A stretch of 64,000 nucleotides of DNA from Paenibacillus sp. FSL H7-0357 (GTDB lineage Bacteria; Bacillota; Bacilli; Paenibacillales; Paenibacillaceae), in contig NZ_CP009241.1 in the NCBI RefSeq assembly GCF_000758525.1, forward strand, positions 5,518,001-5,582,000. The letters are read 5' to 3'. Positions within the stretch are counted from its first letter, which is position 1, and each line of letters opens with the position of its first letter. Shown piece by piece: positions 24,040 through 32,095 of this stretch. The notes beneath the pieces are model-generated. The model had not been told where the DNA came from, made no database searches, and worked only from the letters and a program-made list of their open reading frames with translations. The translations under genes were made by a program, and so were the position numbers.

Positions 24040-24573
24040 TCATTTTACGATGGAATATACATTTGCGTCATGCGGCTTGCCGTCCTGGACCATATAGTTT
24101 CTTAATAGCCCCTCTTGCTGAAACCCCTGTTTAACCAGCAGCGCTTTAGAGGCTTCATTTCCAGTGAATACTACAGCGCCGATCCGGGTCAGCTCCATTC
24201 TTTCGAAGCCATAAGCTAGAACCCTGGACACCGCTTCCGCGGCATAACCTTTGCGCCAAAAATCCGGATTGAGCTCATAGCCAATTTCGGCCCGTTGGTA
24301 CTTTGGTGACCAGGCGTTAAACCCGATCGTCCCGATAAGCCCTTTGCTGCCCTTAAGCTCAATGCCCCACCGGATACCTCGCTTGTCCCGGAAGCTGTCT
24401 GCGAAGAAATCAACATATCCCTCCGCCTGTGCAAGTGTCGTAAGCGGCTCCTGCCCGTAGTAGCGCATGACCTCGCTGCTGGAAAAGCAGGCGAAGATCC
24501 CCTCGGCATCCTCTGCTGTAATTTCTCTTAATCTAAGCCTGTCCGTCTCCAATACAGGAAATTCAAAATTCAC
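24040..24573 (-). CDS. GNAT acetyltransferase, RimJ/RimL-like
   Basis: A 177-residue acetyltransferase. It opens LETDRLRLREITAEDAEGIF and has the fold markers GTIGFNAWSPKYQRAEIGYE and the acetyl-CoA loop FWRKGYAAEAVSRVLAYGF, typical of enzymes acetylating N-termini of ribosomal proteins or small molecules. I place the start at GTG 24573, five nt after GGGGGGA; the upstream ATG lacks a ribosome site. The acceptor is unknown. Confidence 0.85.
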   Translation of the reverse strand: MNFEFPVLETDRLRLREITAEDAEGIFACFSSSEVMRYYGQEPLTTLAQAEGYVDFFADSFRDKRGIRWGIELKGSKGLIGTIGFNAWSPKYQRAEIGYELNPDFWRKGYAAEAVSRVLAYGFERMELTRIGAVVFTGNEASKALLVKQGFQQEGLLRNYMVQDGKPHDANVYSIVK

Positions 24574-24650
24574 TTTATCCCCCCCAATATAAATTGAACT
24601 TATAATTCTTCTATTTTGGGATTGGCCGTGACTACATGTAATTCTTAAGT

Positions 24651-24932
24651 TCAATCTATATAGCAGAGGGAAGCTGACGATTCCAGCACGCCCGCAATGT
24701 AACCGGACACCTCAAGATGATAAGGATGCACCAGATAAGCCTCCATGTCCGCCATTGATGCATACTGAACGATTAGCATAAGATCATACGAGCCGCTTCG
24801 GACGTCAATCTCTACTTTCAGATCGCGGATATACTCTATTCTCTCGCGCATGCCAAGCAATACCTCTCTTGTCTTGGCTATGCTGCCCGGACTGCTGTCC
24901 TTCAGCTTGATTATTAAATTGTTGATAATCAC
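24651..24932 (-). CDS. Dabb (stress-responsive A/B barrel) domain protein
   Basis: A 93-residue single-domain protein of the Dabb family. It opens INNLIIKLKDSSPGSIAK and has the family features RDLKVEIDVRSGSYDLMLIV and YLVHPYHLEVSGYI with the conserved HP-x-H. Such dimeric barrels occur as stand-alone proteins with mostly unknown substrates. Its ATG overlaps the stop of the AlkC-like gene (ATGA), so the two are translationally coupled. Confidence 0.85.
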   Translation of the reverse strand: MIINNLIIKLKDSSPGSIAKTREVLLGMRERIEYIRDLKVEIDVRSGSYDLMLIVQYASMADMEAYLVHPYHLEVSGYIAGVLESSASLCYID

Positions 24933-26056
24933 AGCCCGATATCCCCCTTCTCCTGCTTCTCCAGCTGCAGCATGGCCGTAGCAGCTTCGCGTCCGTTCAC
25001 CAGCAGCGTTATCCGGTGTTCTCCCGGATAATGGCGGCGGGTCGTCAAATCACCCCAGCGGTGTGTCCGTGTGGCCTTTAAAGTACTGCCGCCGGGCACT
25101 GTTTTATCAGACAGGAGAAATAATTTGCGTGATATCTTTCCTCCGGCTTTCACAAAATCAATGCCATATTCAATCCGGATTCGCACAGGGCCGCCTTGAG
25201 CAATATCAAGGCTGTACCGCAGTTCGCAGCTTCCCCCAATCTGCACGATAGCCGGATCGACAGAAAGCGAGGCATCGGCAACAAGCGGTGTGTCCTCCGC
25301 TTCAGCCGCATATCCAAACAGTTCCATAATTTCCGGGACCGCCTTGCGGATCAGCGAACGGCAGGCATGCCGCACAATCCAGTCCGTGTATTCATTCTCA
25401 CCTTTCCAGCGTTGGGCAATCCCGATGACAACATCAGGATGATCCTTCGCGATATCATTCAAATTGTTGGCCACACTCTTGCGCACATACAGCGACGGGT
25501 CAGCCTTCAGCCGTTCCAGCACCGGCAGCACCGGAGCCGGATCACGCTTGAACATAGGCAGCGCCTGCCCCCACGGCAGACGGGGCCGGCTACCCTCACT
25601 GGCCAGCCGCCGCACATGCTCGCTGGAATGGCCGGACCAGCGCAGCATCTGCGCCATCATCCGCTGCGGATCGCGCAGCAGGAAGGGACGAACGGCAAAT
25701 TCCGCCGACGATCCTCTTGTGAACCGCTCCAGTGCCGCCATCGACCGTTCCCAGTGTTCCTCCGCCTGCCCGTACACCTCGACAAAGTCGGGGAAGATCA
25801 GGTACGGAAACCCTACACATTGAGCATCTATTGCATACAGAATATCCAAGGCGTCCTCATACCCCGGGGGCAAAGAAGACCCAAGCGCCTCTGTAATGCG
25901 CCGCATCCGTCCCTTAAGCTCCAGTTCCTCCCAAGGCGCCTTCATCGCCGACCGGACGAAGCCTTCCAGATCGAACAGCCCGTATATGGCTTTAATCTTT
26001 CCGCCGAAGCCGCGCAGAAATTCCTCGTTGTACATTGCTTTTAATGGTTCAGCCAT
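24929..26056 (-). CDS. AlkC-like DNA alkylation repair protein with HEAT repeats
   Basis: A 375-residue protein. The HEAT-like repeats and the segment HVRRLASEGSRPRLPWG followed by YVRKSVANNLNDIAKDHPD are the hallmark of the AlkC branch of the AlkC/AlkD DNA glycosylases, which remove alkylated bases such as 3-methyladenine. The last 110 residues form an extra beta-sandwich (VDPAIVQIGGSCELRYSLDI onwards), also seen in long AlkC forms. ATG 26056 follows GAGGAGACTAACGT. The Dabb-domain gene is coupled downstream. Glycosylase activity is known for the family and not shown here. Confidence 0.82.
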   Translation of the reverse strand: MAEPLKAMYNEEFLRGFGGKIKAIYGLFDLEGFVRSAMKAPWEELELKGRMRRITEALGSSLPPGYEDALDILYAIDAQCVGFPYLIFPDFVEVYGQAEEHWERSMAALERFTRGSSAEFAVRPFLLRDPQRMMAQMLRWSGHSSEHVRRLASEGSRPRLPWGQALPMFKRDPAPVLPVLERLKADPSLYVRKSVANNLNDIAKDHPDVVIGIAQRWKGENEYTDWIVRHACRSLIRKAVPEIMELFGYAAEAEDTPLVADASLSVDPAIVQIGGSCELRYSLDIAQGGPVRIRIEYGIDFVKAGGKISRKLFLLSDKTVPGGSTLKATRTHRWGDLTTRRHYPGEHRITLLVNGREAATAMLQLEKQEKGDIGL

Positions 26057-26149
26057 ACGTTAGTCTCCTCCTGCTGTTTCATTCAGACTCTCTGTCAGGA
26101 AAGCGTAGCATAACGAACCAGACAGCCTTATGTCATATTCATTTAAGTG

Positions 26150-26671
26150 TCAAAAGAACGCCTCTGGATACCTCAGCTCACCTTTAATGTCCCCCAGCTG
26201 GCCTTCCTGTAACTCATACACCTGGAATACCTCGTCCGGCACCTCAATTTGCTTTAGCTCCAGCCCAAATGCACGTGCTGGTGTAAAGCCGAATTTGGGA
26301 TAATAAGAGGGATGGCCGATCAGCAGCACAAGCCCGTATCCCAGCGCCTTGCAGCGGCTGAGCCCCTCCTCGATGAGCCGTCCTCCCACGCCTTTTCCCT
26401 GATAGTCGGGATGTACAGCTATAGGGGCAAGAGCAATAACGTTATGGGCCGCAGTACCATCGGTAACCTTGGCTCCGCTTAACAAAATATGTCCGATGAC
26501 CATCTCATTCTCCACAGCCACAATGGAAAGCTCAGGAATGAAGTCTGCCGACTCTCTTATTCTTTCAATCAGCCTCGATTCATCCTCGCGGTTTCCAAAA
26601 GCCCGGTAATTTAGATCAAATACTCGTTGGTAATCATCCGTTGTTTCTGTTCTTAAGTGCAAATCTTCCAT
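26150..26671 (-). CDS. GNAT acetyltransferase
   Basis: A 173-residue N-acetyltransferase. It shows the YjdJ/PA4866-like layout: FDLNYRAFGNREDESRLIERI, the beta bulge VIALAPIAVHPDYQGKGVGG with the acetyl-CoA pyrophosphate loop QGKGVGGRLIEEGL, and the C-terminal IGHPSYYPKFGFTPA typical of this subgroup. ATG 26671 follows GGGATGG. The acceptor is unknown. The gene lies 26 nt after the next upstream gene and may be co-transcribed with it. Confidence 0.87.
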   Translation of the reverse strand: MEDLHLRTETTDDYQRVFDLNYRAFGNREDESRLIERIRESADFIPELSIVAVENEMVIGHILLSGAKVTDGTAAHNVIALAPIAVHPDYQGKGVGGRLIEEGLSRCKALGYGLVLLIGHPSYYPKFGFTPARAFGLELKQIEVPDEVFQVYELQEGQLGDIKGELRYPEAFF

Positions 26672-26697
26672 CCCCTTTCGATATTGCTTTGCTTGCT

Positions 26698-27228
26698 TTA
26701 ATTGATCAGCACTTCTATCTCTTCTATGCTTTTTTTCGCTCTGCTGTTCAGCCCACGCTTATCTTTAAGTCCAAGCGACTGCAGTTCATGTCCGGGATCT
26801 ATGACCAGCGGCTCTGCAATCACAGACTCAAGCAATTGAACCGTTGTGCGGCAAGCGCTGAACAAAAGATCGCGGGGAATGACCCCTTTGTTCGAGCGGA
26901 TGATTCCCACCAGACTTTCGGCATACATCAGCCGGACGATACTGTCGGCGCTGAGCAGGTTACGGGCAGCGAAGGAAGCTGTATTTTCTACGATAACAGG
27001 AGCCTGGAACTGTCTGGAAAGTGCATCCAGTGCGGACACCGCCTCCCAATCACGGATCGACAATTGCTGCAAATAACCGGTTACCATCTCCTGAAACCAT
27101 TGCAGCTCCATTTCCCTTGGAATTTCATATTGCTTGTACTGCTCCAGCACACCTTCACGGTGCATCTGCACAAAGCTGCCCAAATACCGGGCAAAACATT
27201 CTTTTGCTTGCTGTGTCAGGTCATTCAT
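26698..27228 (-). CDS. Hypothetical alpha-helical protein (176 aa)
   Basis: I do not recognise the family. The 176-residue protein lacks a signal peptide and membrane spans and is predicted to be almost entirely helical. It opens MNDLTQQAKECFARYLGSF and ends with the charged NSRAKKSIEEIEVLIN. AAGGTGGAACC precedes the ATG. Its stop lies 26 nt before the GNAT gene and its start 30 nt after the DUF3139 gene, so the three may form one transcription unit. Confidence 0.65.
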   Translation of the reverse strand: MNDLTQQAKECFARYLGSFVQMHREGVLEQYKQYEIPREMELQWFQEMVTGYLQQLSIRDWEAVSALDALSRQFQAPVIVENTASFAARNLLSADSIVRLMYAESLVGIIRSNKGVIPRDLLFSACRTTVQLLESVIAEPLVIDPGHELQSLGLKDKRGLNSRAKKSIEEIEVLIN

Positions 27229-27258
27229 GAGGGTTCCACCTTGTTCTGTAGATTGTAT

Positions 27259-27618
27259 TTAATAAGGATTATAGGGCTCAATATGCTTAAGACTGGACTC
27301 GCGGATTCCCGACTTCCGGCCTTTAAGACTGATCTCATGGCTGAACTGCATTACTTCATTATGGGCAAAATAAGTATACTCCACCTCAGGCTCATCGCTA
27401 AAACTCACTACGGCAAAAAAAGGCGGTGCTTTGATTCCCCAAACCCCTTTTACCGAAGATATCGTTTCATCGCTGTAACCCTTCTCTTCGATCAGATAGG
27501 CCTTTACCCTGTGAGAAAAGATGAATTTGTTGACTTGCACGTATACTACAGCAGTCAAAATAACTAGCAGAATCAGCACAACAAGCGCTCTGTAAGCGAA
27601 TTTCCTCATAGGCCTCAC
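27259..27618 (-). CDS. DUF3139-like small membrane-anchored protein
   Basis: A protein of about 119 residues with one N-terminal membrane helix (LVVLILLVILTAVVYV) and an outside domain of about 80 residues. The segment LIEEKGYSDETISSVKGVWG and the following beta strands match the DUF3139 pattern found in Bacillales. The start is either GTG 27618 (AGGTGG seven nt before) or ATG 27609. The function is unknown. Confidence 0.65.
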   Translation of the reverse strand: MRPMRKFAYRALVVLILLVILTAVVYVQVNKFIFSHRVKAYLIEEKGYSDETISSVKGVWGIKAPPFFAVVSFSDEPEVEYTYFAHNEVMQFSHEISLKGRKSGIRESSLKHIEPYNPY

Positions 27619-27773
27619 TAGAAAGCCACCTGCCTCCCTGTATAACCACAGTTTTATTTTCGCAAATATTACAAATTAAATCCTATTTTCAAAAGTCACA
27701 GCCTGTCGTAAAATGATTGAAATGACTTTATGGAACGATTAAAATTCGAGCCGATAAACGGAGGGACGGGACT

Positions 27774-27992
27774 ATGCCGCAAACACTTGTTAAAAATGCC
27801 GATTTTTTTGTTGCTGCCTTGTCGCAGACCTTTGTGTCCGCGCTGCAGCTTGACCCCGATGGAATGTACTCCCAGGTAGGCTTCGGGATTGTTGAGAAAT
27901 TCTCCGAAGAGTATGTACGCTTAAAAAGATTCGACGGCTCCATCTCGCACTATGACAGGGATATTACGAAGTTTCAGCATAACAAGGCCTAA
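27774..27992 (+). CDS. Small hypothetical protein (72 aa)
   Basis: A 72-residue soluble protein that I do not recognise. It opens MPQTLVKNADFFVAALSQTF and contains GMYSQVGFGIVEKFSEEYVR. GGAGGGACGGGACT before the ATG and a terminator shortly after support a real gene. It stands alone between minus-strand genes. Confidence 0.55.
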   Translation: MPQTLVKNADFFVAALSQTFVSALQLDPDGMYSQVGFGIVEKFSEEYVRLKRFDGSISHYDRDITKFQHNKA

Positions 27993-28095
27993 CGCACCGC
28001 ACATAAGCTTTATTTTAATTTCCCCTTTTCAGGGCAATTCCCCTGCTTTTTCTAGTAAAACAATAACTATCCGGATTTAAAGATGGCCCCAACGC

Positions 28096-28137
28096 AAAAA
28101 AGCGGACACTTGAATTGACCTGGTGTCCACTTTTTTA
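28096..28137. terminator. Bidirectional terminator
   Basis: AAAAAAGCGGACAC pairs with GTGTCCACTTTTTT (one mismatch), flanked by A and T runs. It serves the small plus-strand gene and the convergent pectinesterase gene. Confidence 0.8.
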
Positions 28138-28260
28138 TGCCCTTGCAGCGGGCTAACTTATCCCTGCATTTGTTCCAGCTCATAGTAGGCTCCCCGGCGG
28201 CTCATCAAATAAACAATTGTTCAAAATGGGCAGGGAATTACCGGTCCTGTCTGTTTCCGC

Positions 28261-29226
28261 TCACTCCTTCCACACTTTCCAAAAATCCGTACCGGCAAAA
28301 ACCTGCTCTTTCCTCGGCGCCTCTTCCCCCATGTCCGGCAAAATAGCCCAGCCTACACGCTGTTTCCTCAAAGGGTCATCCTTCGCTAAACCATATTCGC
28401 GGTAACGGACGGTCACTTCATTGGCCGGATCCTCCCAGTTATCCCAACCGCTTGGATGAATATGCCCGCCCATGCGGCAATTCAGCATCTCTGTCTTGGC
28501 ATAGCCGCGCCAGGGACGGCCCAAATACACTTCATCCACATTCGGGTCAGCTGTCAGGTAACAATCCTTGAACAGGTAGCCGTAAGGCTGGCCCGGCGGT
28601 GTGGAGCCTGCCGTGATATAGCCAGGACCATCATTGTAGTGCCGCAGGCTGCGGATTTCGCAATGCTCGAAATAAGCCGTCGCACCGCCAAAAATAAAAT
28701 CTACCGTACCTTCTATGTAGCAATGGGTATACAGCTGGCGGTAATGGTTATGCCGCTCTTTGAGGGGGATTCCTCCGAAAGCTCCCCCCTGTTTGTTCGC
28801 CGGAGGCAGCGGGCCAGTAAACAGGGTATCCTGGTGCCCCTTTAAGATACAGTTGCGGAAGACCGTTTCGTCGCAATGTGCATATACTGCAAGCGCTTGC
28901 CCGATTTCAGTGCCTTGCCCGGCCGTATTGGATAGGGTCAGGTTTTCCAGCACCAGCCTGCTCCCACCCAGAAACAAGGTCGGAGTGGCAAAGGTGCCCT
29001 GTTCCTCTCCAGTCACATCTTTCTGCCTTGCGTAACGGTTGTTGGTAATCTCTACTTGTCCGATGCCCCTGATCGTCAGGTCCGAACGATAGATCCGCAC
29101 AGCCTCCTCATAAATACCGGCCAGAATATACAACGTCTCCGCTTTACCTGAAGGCAGCCGTTCAAGCGCATCAACCGCCTCCTGGATCGAATGAAAATCG
29201 CAAAAGCCCTCTTTGCCCACCAGCAT
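28261..29226 (-). CDS. Pectinesterase (CE8 family), cytoplasmic form
   Basis: This enzyme removes methyl esters from galacturonate units of pectin fragments. The 321-residue protein shows the CE8 signatures: GHQDTLF (first catalytic Asp), YIEGTVDFIFGGA (second catalytic Asp) and YLGRPWRGYA (active-site Arg). No signal peptide is present, so it acts on imported oligomers in the cytoplasm. I start it at ATG 29226, eight nt after AGAGGAGG; the open frame extends nine codons upstream. It is divergent from a LacI regulator and shares a control region with it, beside the galacturonate catabolic genes. Confidence 0.92.
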   Translation of the reverse strand: MLVGKEGFCDFHSIQEAVDALERLPSGKAETLYILAGIYEEAVRIYRSDLTIRGIGQVEITNNRYARQKDVTGEEQGTFATPTLFLGGSRLVLENLTLSNTAGQGTEIGQALAVYAHCDETVFRNCILKGHQDTLFTGPLPPANKQGGAFGGIPLKERHNHYRQLYTHCYIEGTVDFIFGGATAYFEHCEIRSLRHYNDGPGYITAGSTPPGQPYGYLFKDCYLTADPNVDEVYLGRPWRGYAKTEMLNCRMGGHIHPSGWDNWEDPANEVTVRYREYGLAKDDPLRKQRVGWAILPDMGEEAPRKEQVFAGTDFWKVWKE

Positions 29227-29261
29227 TTCATTTTCCTCCTCTTCCGTCCGCATGCAAATAA

Positions 29262-29291
29262 ATTATAGCGCCCGGGAGCGTGTTCTGCCAG
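29262..29291 (-). promoter_or_regulatory. Promoter of the pectinesterase gene
   Basis: On the minus strand CTGGCA (29286-29291), 18 nt and TATAAT (29262-29267). The -10 box is perfect and the -35 box matches in four of six positions. The LacI operator candidate lies just upstream. Confidence 0.55.
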
Positions 29292-29299
29292 CATAAATT

Positions 29300-29312
29300 T
29301 TAACGTGTGCAT
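29300..29312. promoter_or_regulatory. LacI-type operator candidate, copy 1 of TTAACGTGTGCAT
   Basis: TTAACGTGTGCAT, with the central CG of LacI-family operators, lies between the divergent pectinesterase and lacI promoters. The identical 13-mer recurs before uxaB at 30500-30512. Confidence 0.6.
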
Positions 29313-29324
29313 TTCATAAATCGC

Positions 29325-29353
29325 TTGACTTGATCCCGTTCAGGAACTACACT
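29325..29353 (+). promoter_or_regulatory. Sigma-A promoter of the lacI-type gene
   Basis: TTGACT (29325-29330), a 17-nt spacer and TACACT (29348-29353). The candidate operator ends 12 bp before the -35 box. Confidence 0.65.
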
Positions 29354-29389
29354 GGAATCGTTAACAATCCTATTTCCCGGAGAGATATT

Positions 29390-30385
29390 ATGATTACTAT
29401 CAAAGATATTGCACGTGTTGCCGGCGTTTCCCATACCACCGTTTCCAGAGCACTAAACGGCAGCCCGCTAATCAAGAAAGTAACCCGGGACAAGATCGAG
29501 AAAATCGCCGCGGAAATGAATTATGTGCCGAACTACAGCGCCAAAAGCCTGGTCACCAAACGGTCCTTTACCATCGGCCTGTTCTTCTCCAGTATTGATC
29601 AGGGAACATCGTCCAGCTTTCTGGTCGACGTCATTAAAGGGATCAGCCATGTGCTGGATGAGAACTTTAACCTGACTGTAAACGGAATTGACGGCGTTCA
29701 CAATTACGCCAACATTCAGCCGCAACGCTTTGACGGTATTCTGGTCATGAGCCAGAGCGACGAGGATAACGCTTTTATCTACCATGTCAAAACAATGGGC
29801 ATCCCGCTTGTGGTGCTGAACCGCCAATTGGAGGATCCCGGCATTATGAACGTTGTAGCCAATGACCGCGAAGGTGTGAAGGAAGCGATCGATTATGCCG
29901 TAACACAAGGGCATCAGCGTTTTGCAATTATTGAAGGCAAACCCGGCTTCAAGTCCTCAACCGAGCGTAAACAGGGCTTCATAGATAGCCTGATCGCTCA
30001 CCAGCTTCAACTGAATTCAAGTTATTTTGCAGCCGGTGATTACAGCATTGAAAGCGGATATGCAGCAATGTCTACCCTGCTTGAGTTGCCTGATCCGCCT
30101 ACGGCCGTCTTTTGCTCCAATGACGATATGGCTATCGGCGCCATGAATGCCTGCTATGCCCGAAAGATCAGCATTCCGCAACAGATTTCACTCATCGGCT
30201 TCGACGATATTATGTTCGCCCGCTACACGAATCCGGCATTGACTACGGTCCGCAAGCCTATTGTCGATATCAGTGAGCTCGGCACCAAGATGCTGATTCA
30301 GCTCCTGCAGCAGCCGGAGACCAAACCCCAGCAGTTGTTCGTCAAGACTTCGCTGGTCGTACGGGACACGGTCACAGAAATTTAG
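29390..30385 (+). CDS. LacI-family regulator of galacturonate/pectin genes
   Basis: A 331-residue repressor. The N-terminal headpiece MITIKDIARVAGVSHTTVSRAL is followed by a periplasmic-binding-protein-like sensor domain (FCSNDDMAIGAMNACYAR, then ISLIGFDDIMFARYTNPALT). I start it at ATG 29390 after CCCGGAGAG. It lies between the pectinesterase gene and uxaBAC, so it probably responds to a uronate or its breakdown product, like KdgR or ExuR. The specific name and effector are inferred and left open. Confidence 0.9.
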   Translation: MITIKDIARVAGVSHTTVSRALNGSPLIKKVTRDKIEKIAAEMNYVPNYSAKSLVTKRSFTIGLFFSSIDQGTSSSFLVDVIKGISHVLDENFNLTVNGIDGVHNYANIQPQRFDGILVMSQSDEDNAFIYHVKTMGIPLVVLNRQLEDPGIMNVVANDREGVKEAIDYAVTQGHQRFAIIEGKPGFKSSTERKQGFIDSLIAHQLQLNSSYFAAGDYSIESGYAAMSTLLELPDPPTAVFCSNDDMAIGAMNACYARKISIPQQISLIGFDDIMFARYTNPALTTVRKPIVDISELGTKMLIQLLQQPETKPQQLFVKTSLVVRDTVTEI

Positions 30386-30465
30386 GGATGTGGAAGGATC
30401 TGCCCGCCCCTGCCCTGCCGGTCCAATGCGCTCCGGCAGAGCAAATACCGGGTCCCTGGTATTGT

Positions 30466-30490
30466 TTAAAAAAGAGCCTCTCTTTTTTAA
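30466..30490 (+). terminator. Terminator after the lacI-type gene
   Basis: TTAAAAAAGAG pairs with CTCTTTTTTAA around a CCT loop, ending in a run of T. Two weaker hairpins (TGCCGG/CCGGCA and AATACC/GGTATT) precede it. Confidence 0.55.
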
Positions 30491-30499
30491 AATAAAATG

Positions 30500-30512
30500 T
30501 TAACGTGTGCAT
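30500..30512. promoter_or_regulatory. LacI-type operator candidate, copy 2, before uxaB
   Basis: TTAACGTGTGCAT is identical to copy 1 at 29300-29312 and lies 33 bp before the uxaB start codon. Only a weak -10-like TATAAC overlaps its right edge. Confidence 0.6.
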
Positions 30513-30544
30513 ATAACTATTTGAACTCAAAGGAGATCAAACCA

Positions 30545-31960
30545 ATGTCGACAAACCGTTTATCCCGAAGCACTCACCCCCATCTGCCCCTGCATCCCGA
30601 ACGGATGATTCAGTTCGGTGAAGGCAACTTTATGCGCGCCTTCGTAGACTGGCAGCTGCAGCAAATGAACAATCAAGGACTCTTTAACGGAAGTGCAGTA
30701 TTGGTTCAGCCGATTGAGCAGGGTCTTGGCGGGCTGATGGCCGCCCAGGATAACCTGTACACTGTACTGCTAAACGGAATCATGCAGCAGCAGCCTGTGA
30801 ATTCACGCGAGATCATCTCCAGCGTCAGCCGGGTGATTAATCCCTATACCGATTATGAAGCTTATCTCGCTCTGGCTGAGGACGATGAGCTGGAATTCAT
30901 CACTTCCAACACCACTGAAGCCGGGATTGCCTATCATCCGGGCGACCTCGCGGGCGGTACACCGCCGAAGAGTTTCCCGGCTAAGCTAACAGCACTTCTG
31001 CACCGGCGTTTTCAACTGGGCAAAAAAGGCTTCGTCATCATCCCTTGTGAGCTGATCGACCGCAACGGCGAGAAATTGCGGCAAATTGTGCAGCAGTACG
31101 CTGCGGAATGGAACCTGGGTGAAGCCTTCCTGCAATGGCTGGAACAGGAGAATACGTTCTGCTGCAGTCTGGTAGACCGGATTGTACCAGGGTATCCCCG
31201 TGATAAAGCCGCGGAGCTGGAGGCTGAACTGGGTTATCTTGACAACCTGATGGTGACTGCTGAACCGTTTCTATTCTGGGTCATTGAAGGCCCGGCATGG
31301 CTTGCAGAGAAGCTGCCGCTGGCGGAAGCCGGGCTGAATGTCGTGGTGACAGATGATATGACGCCTTACCGTGAACGGAAGGTTCATCTGCTGAATGGCC
31401 CTCATACGGCGATGGTGCCACTGGGCATGATGGCCGGCCTTGAGACGGTTGAGGATGTGATGAATGACCAAACGTTCTCCCGGTTTGTACGGGAACTGAT
31501 AGAGGAAGAACTGATCCCGATGCTGGATCTGCCGAAAGAGGAGCTTCTGCCTTATGCTGACGCTGTGCAGGAGCGGTTCAAGAACCCTTTTATCCGTCAT
31601 GAGCTTACATCCATTTCCCTGAACAGTATCTCCAAATTCAAAACCCGGCTGCTCCCTGTGCTGCTAAAGTACCAGCAGGAGCGCGGCAAGCTGCCGGAGC
31701 TGATTACCCTCTCTTTTGCCGGCCTGCTGCTCAGCTACCGTGGAGACCTTGTGGCGCGTCAGGACAGTCCGGAAGTGCTGGCCATTTTTGATGAAGCGTG
31801 GAGCAATCCTGCCAACTTAGTTCAGGCGATATTGAAGGACGAGAGCCTGTGGGGTGAAGATTTGTCGCAGGTGCCGGGTCTGGCAGAGGTGCTTTCGTCC
31901 CATCTGCAGAAGCTGGAAAGCTCGGACAGCCGGGCTGCACTGGAGCAGTTTGTAAGCTGA
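30545..31960 (+). CDS. uxaB: Tagaturonate reductase (altronate oxidoreductase)
   Basis: This enzyme reduces D-tagaturonate to D-altronate with NADH, the second step of galacturonate breakdown. The 471-residue protein belongs to the mannitol-dehydrogenase-like family: IQFGEGNFMRAFVDWQLQQM forms the NAD site, VVTDDMTPYRERKVHLLNGPHTAM holds the substrate lysine and His, and FKTRLLPVLLKY the C-terminal domain. ATG 30545 follows AAAGGAGAT. It heads uxaB-uxaA-uxaC. Confidence 0.93.
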   Translation: MSTNRLSRSTHPHLPLHPERMIQFGEGNFMRAFVDWQLQQMNNQGLFNGSAVLVQPIEQGLGGLMAAQDNLYTVLLNGIMQQQPVNSREIISSVSRVINPYTDYEAYLALAEDDELEFITSNTTEAGIAYHPGDLAGGTPPKSFPAKLTALLHRRFQLGKKGFVIIPCELIDRNGEKLRQIVQQYAAEWNLGEAFLQWLEQENTFCCSLVDRIVPGYPRDKAAELEAELGYLDNLMVTAEPFLFWVIEGPAWLAEKLPLAEAGLNVVVTDDMTPYRERKVHLLNGPHTAMVPLGMMAGLETVEDVMNDQTFSRFVRELIEEELIPMLDLPKEELLPYADAVQERFKNPFIRHELTSISLNSISKFKTRLLPVLLKYQQERGKLPELITLSFAGLLLSYRGDLVARQDSPEVLAIFDEAWSNPANLVQAILKDESLWGEDLSQVPGLAEVLSSHLQKLESSDSRAALEQFVS

Positions 31961-32009
31961 GACTTCTACCGTTGGCAGGTAAATGAACGATAGGCGGACT
32001 AACAATCAC

Positions 32010-32050
32010 AGCTTCTTCTAAAGGTTCCAAAGCAAGCTTTAGAGGAAGCT
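32010..32050 (+). promoter_or_regulatory. Long hairpin between uxaB and uxaA
   Basis: A 14-bp stem (32010-32023 with 32037-32050, one G-U pair) around a 13-nt loop. No T run follows, so it is more likely an mRNA-stability or processing element than a terminator. It may set different levels of UxaB and UxaA. Confidence 0.55.
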
Positions 32051-32095
32051 GATCAAGGAAGTTAATGAAATCACCATACTTTTAGGAGGGACAGC

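Noticed and set aside
28883..28908. cre-like palindrome GCAAGCGCTTGC inside the pectinesterase gene
   Set aside because: It lies deep within coding sequence and is explained by the codons there; I could not support a regulatory role.
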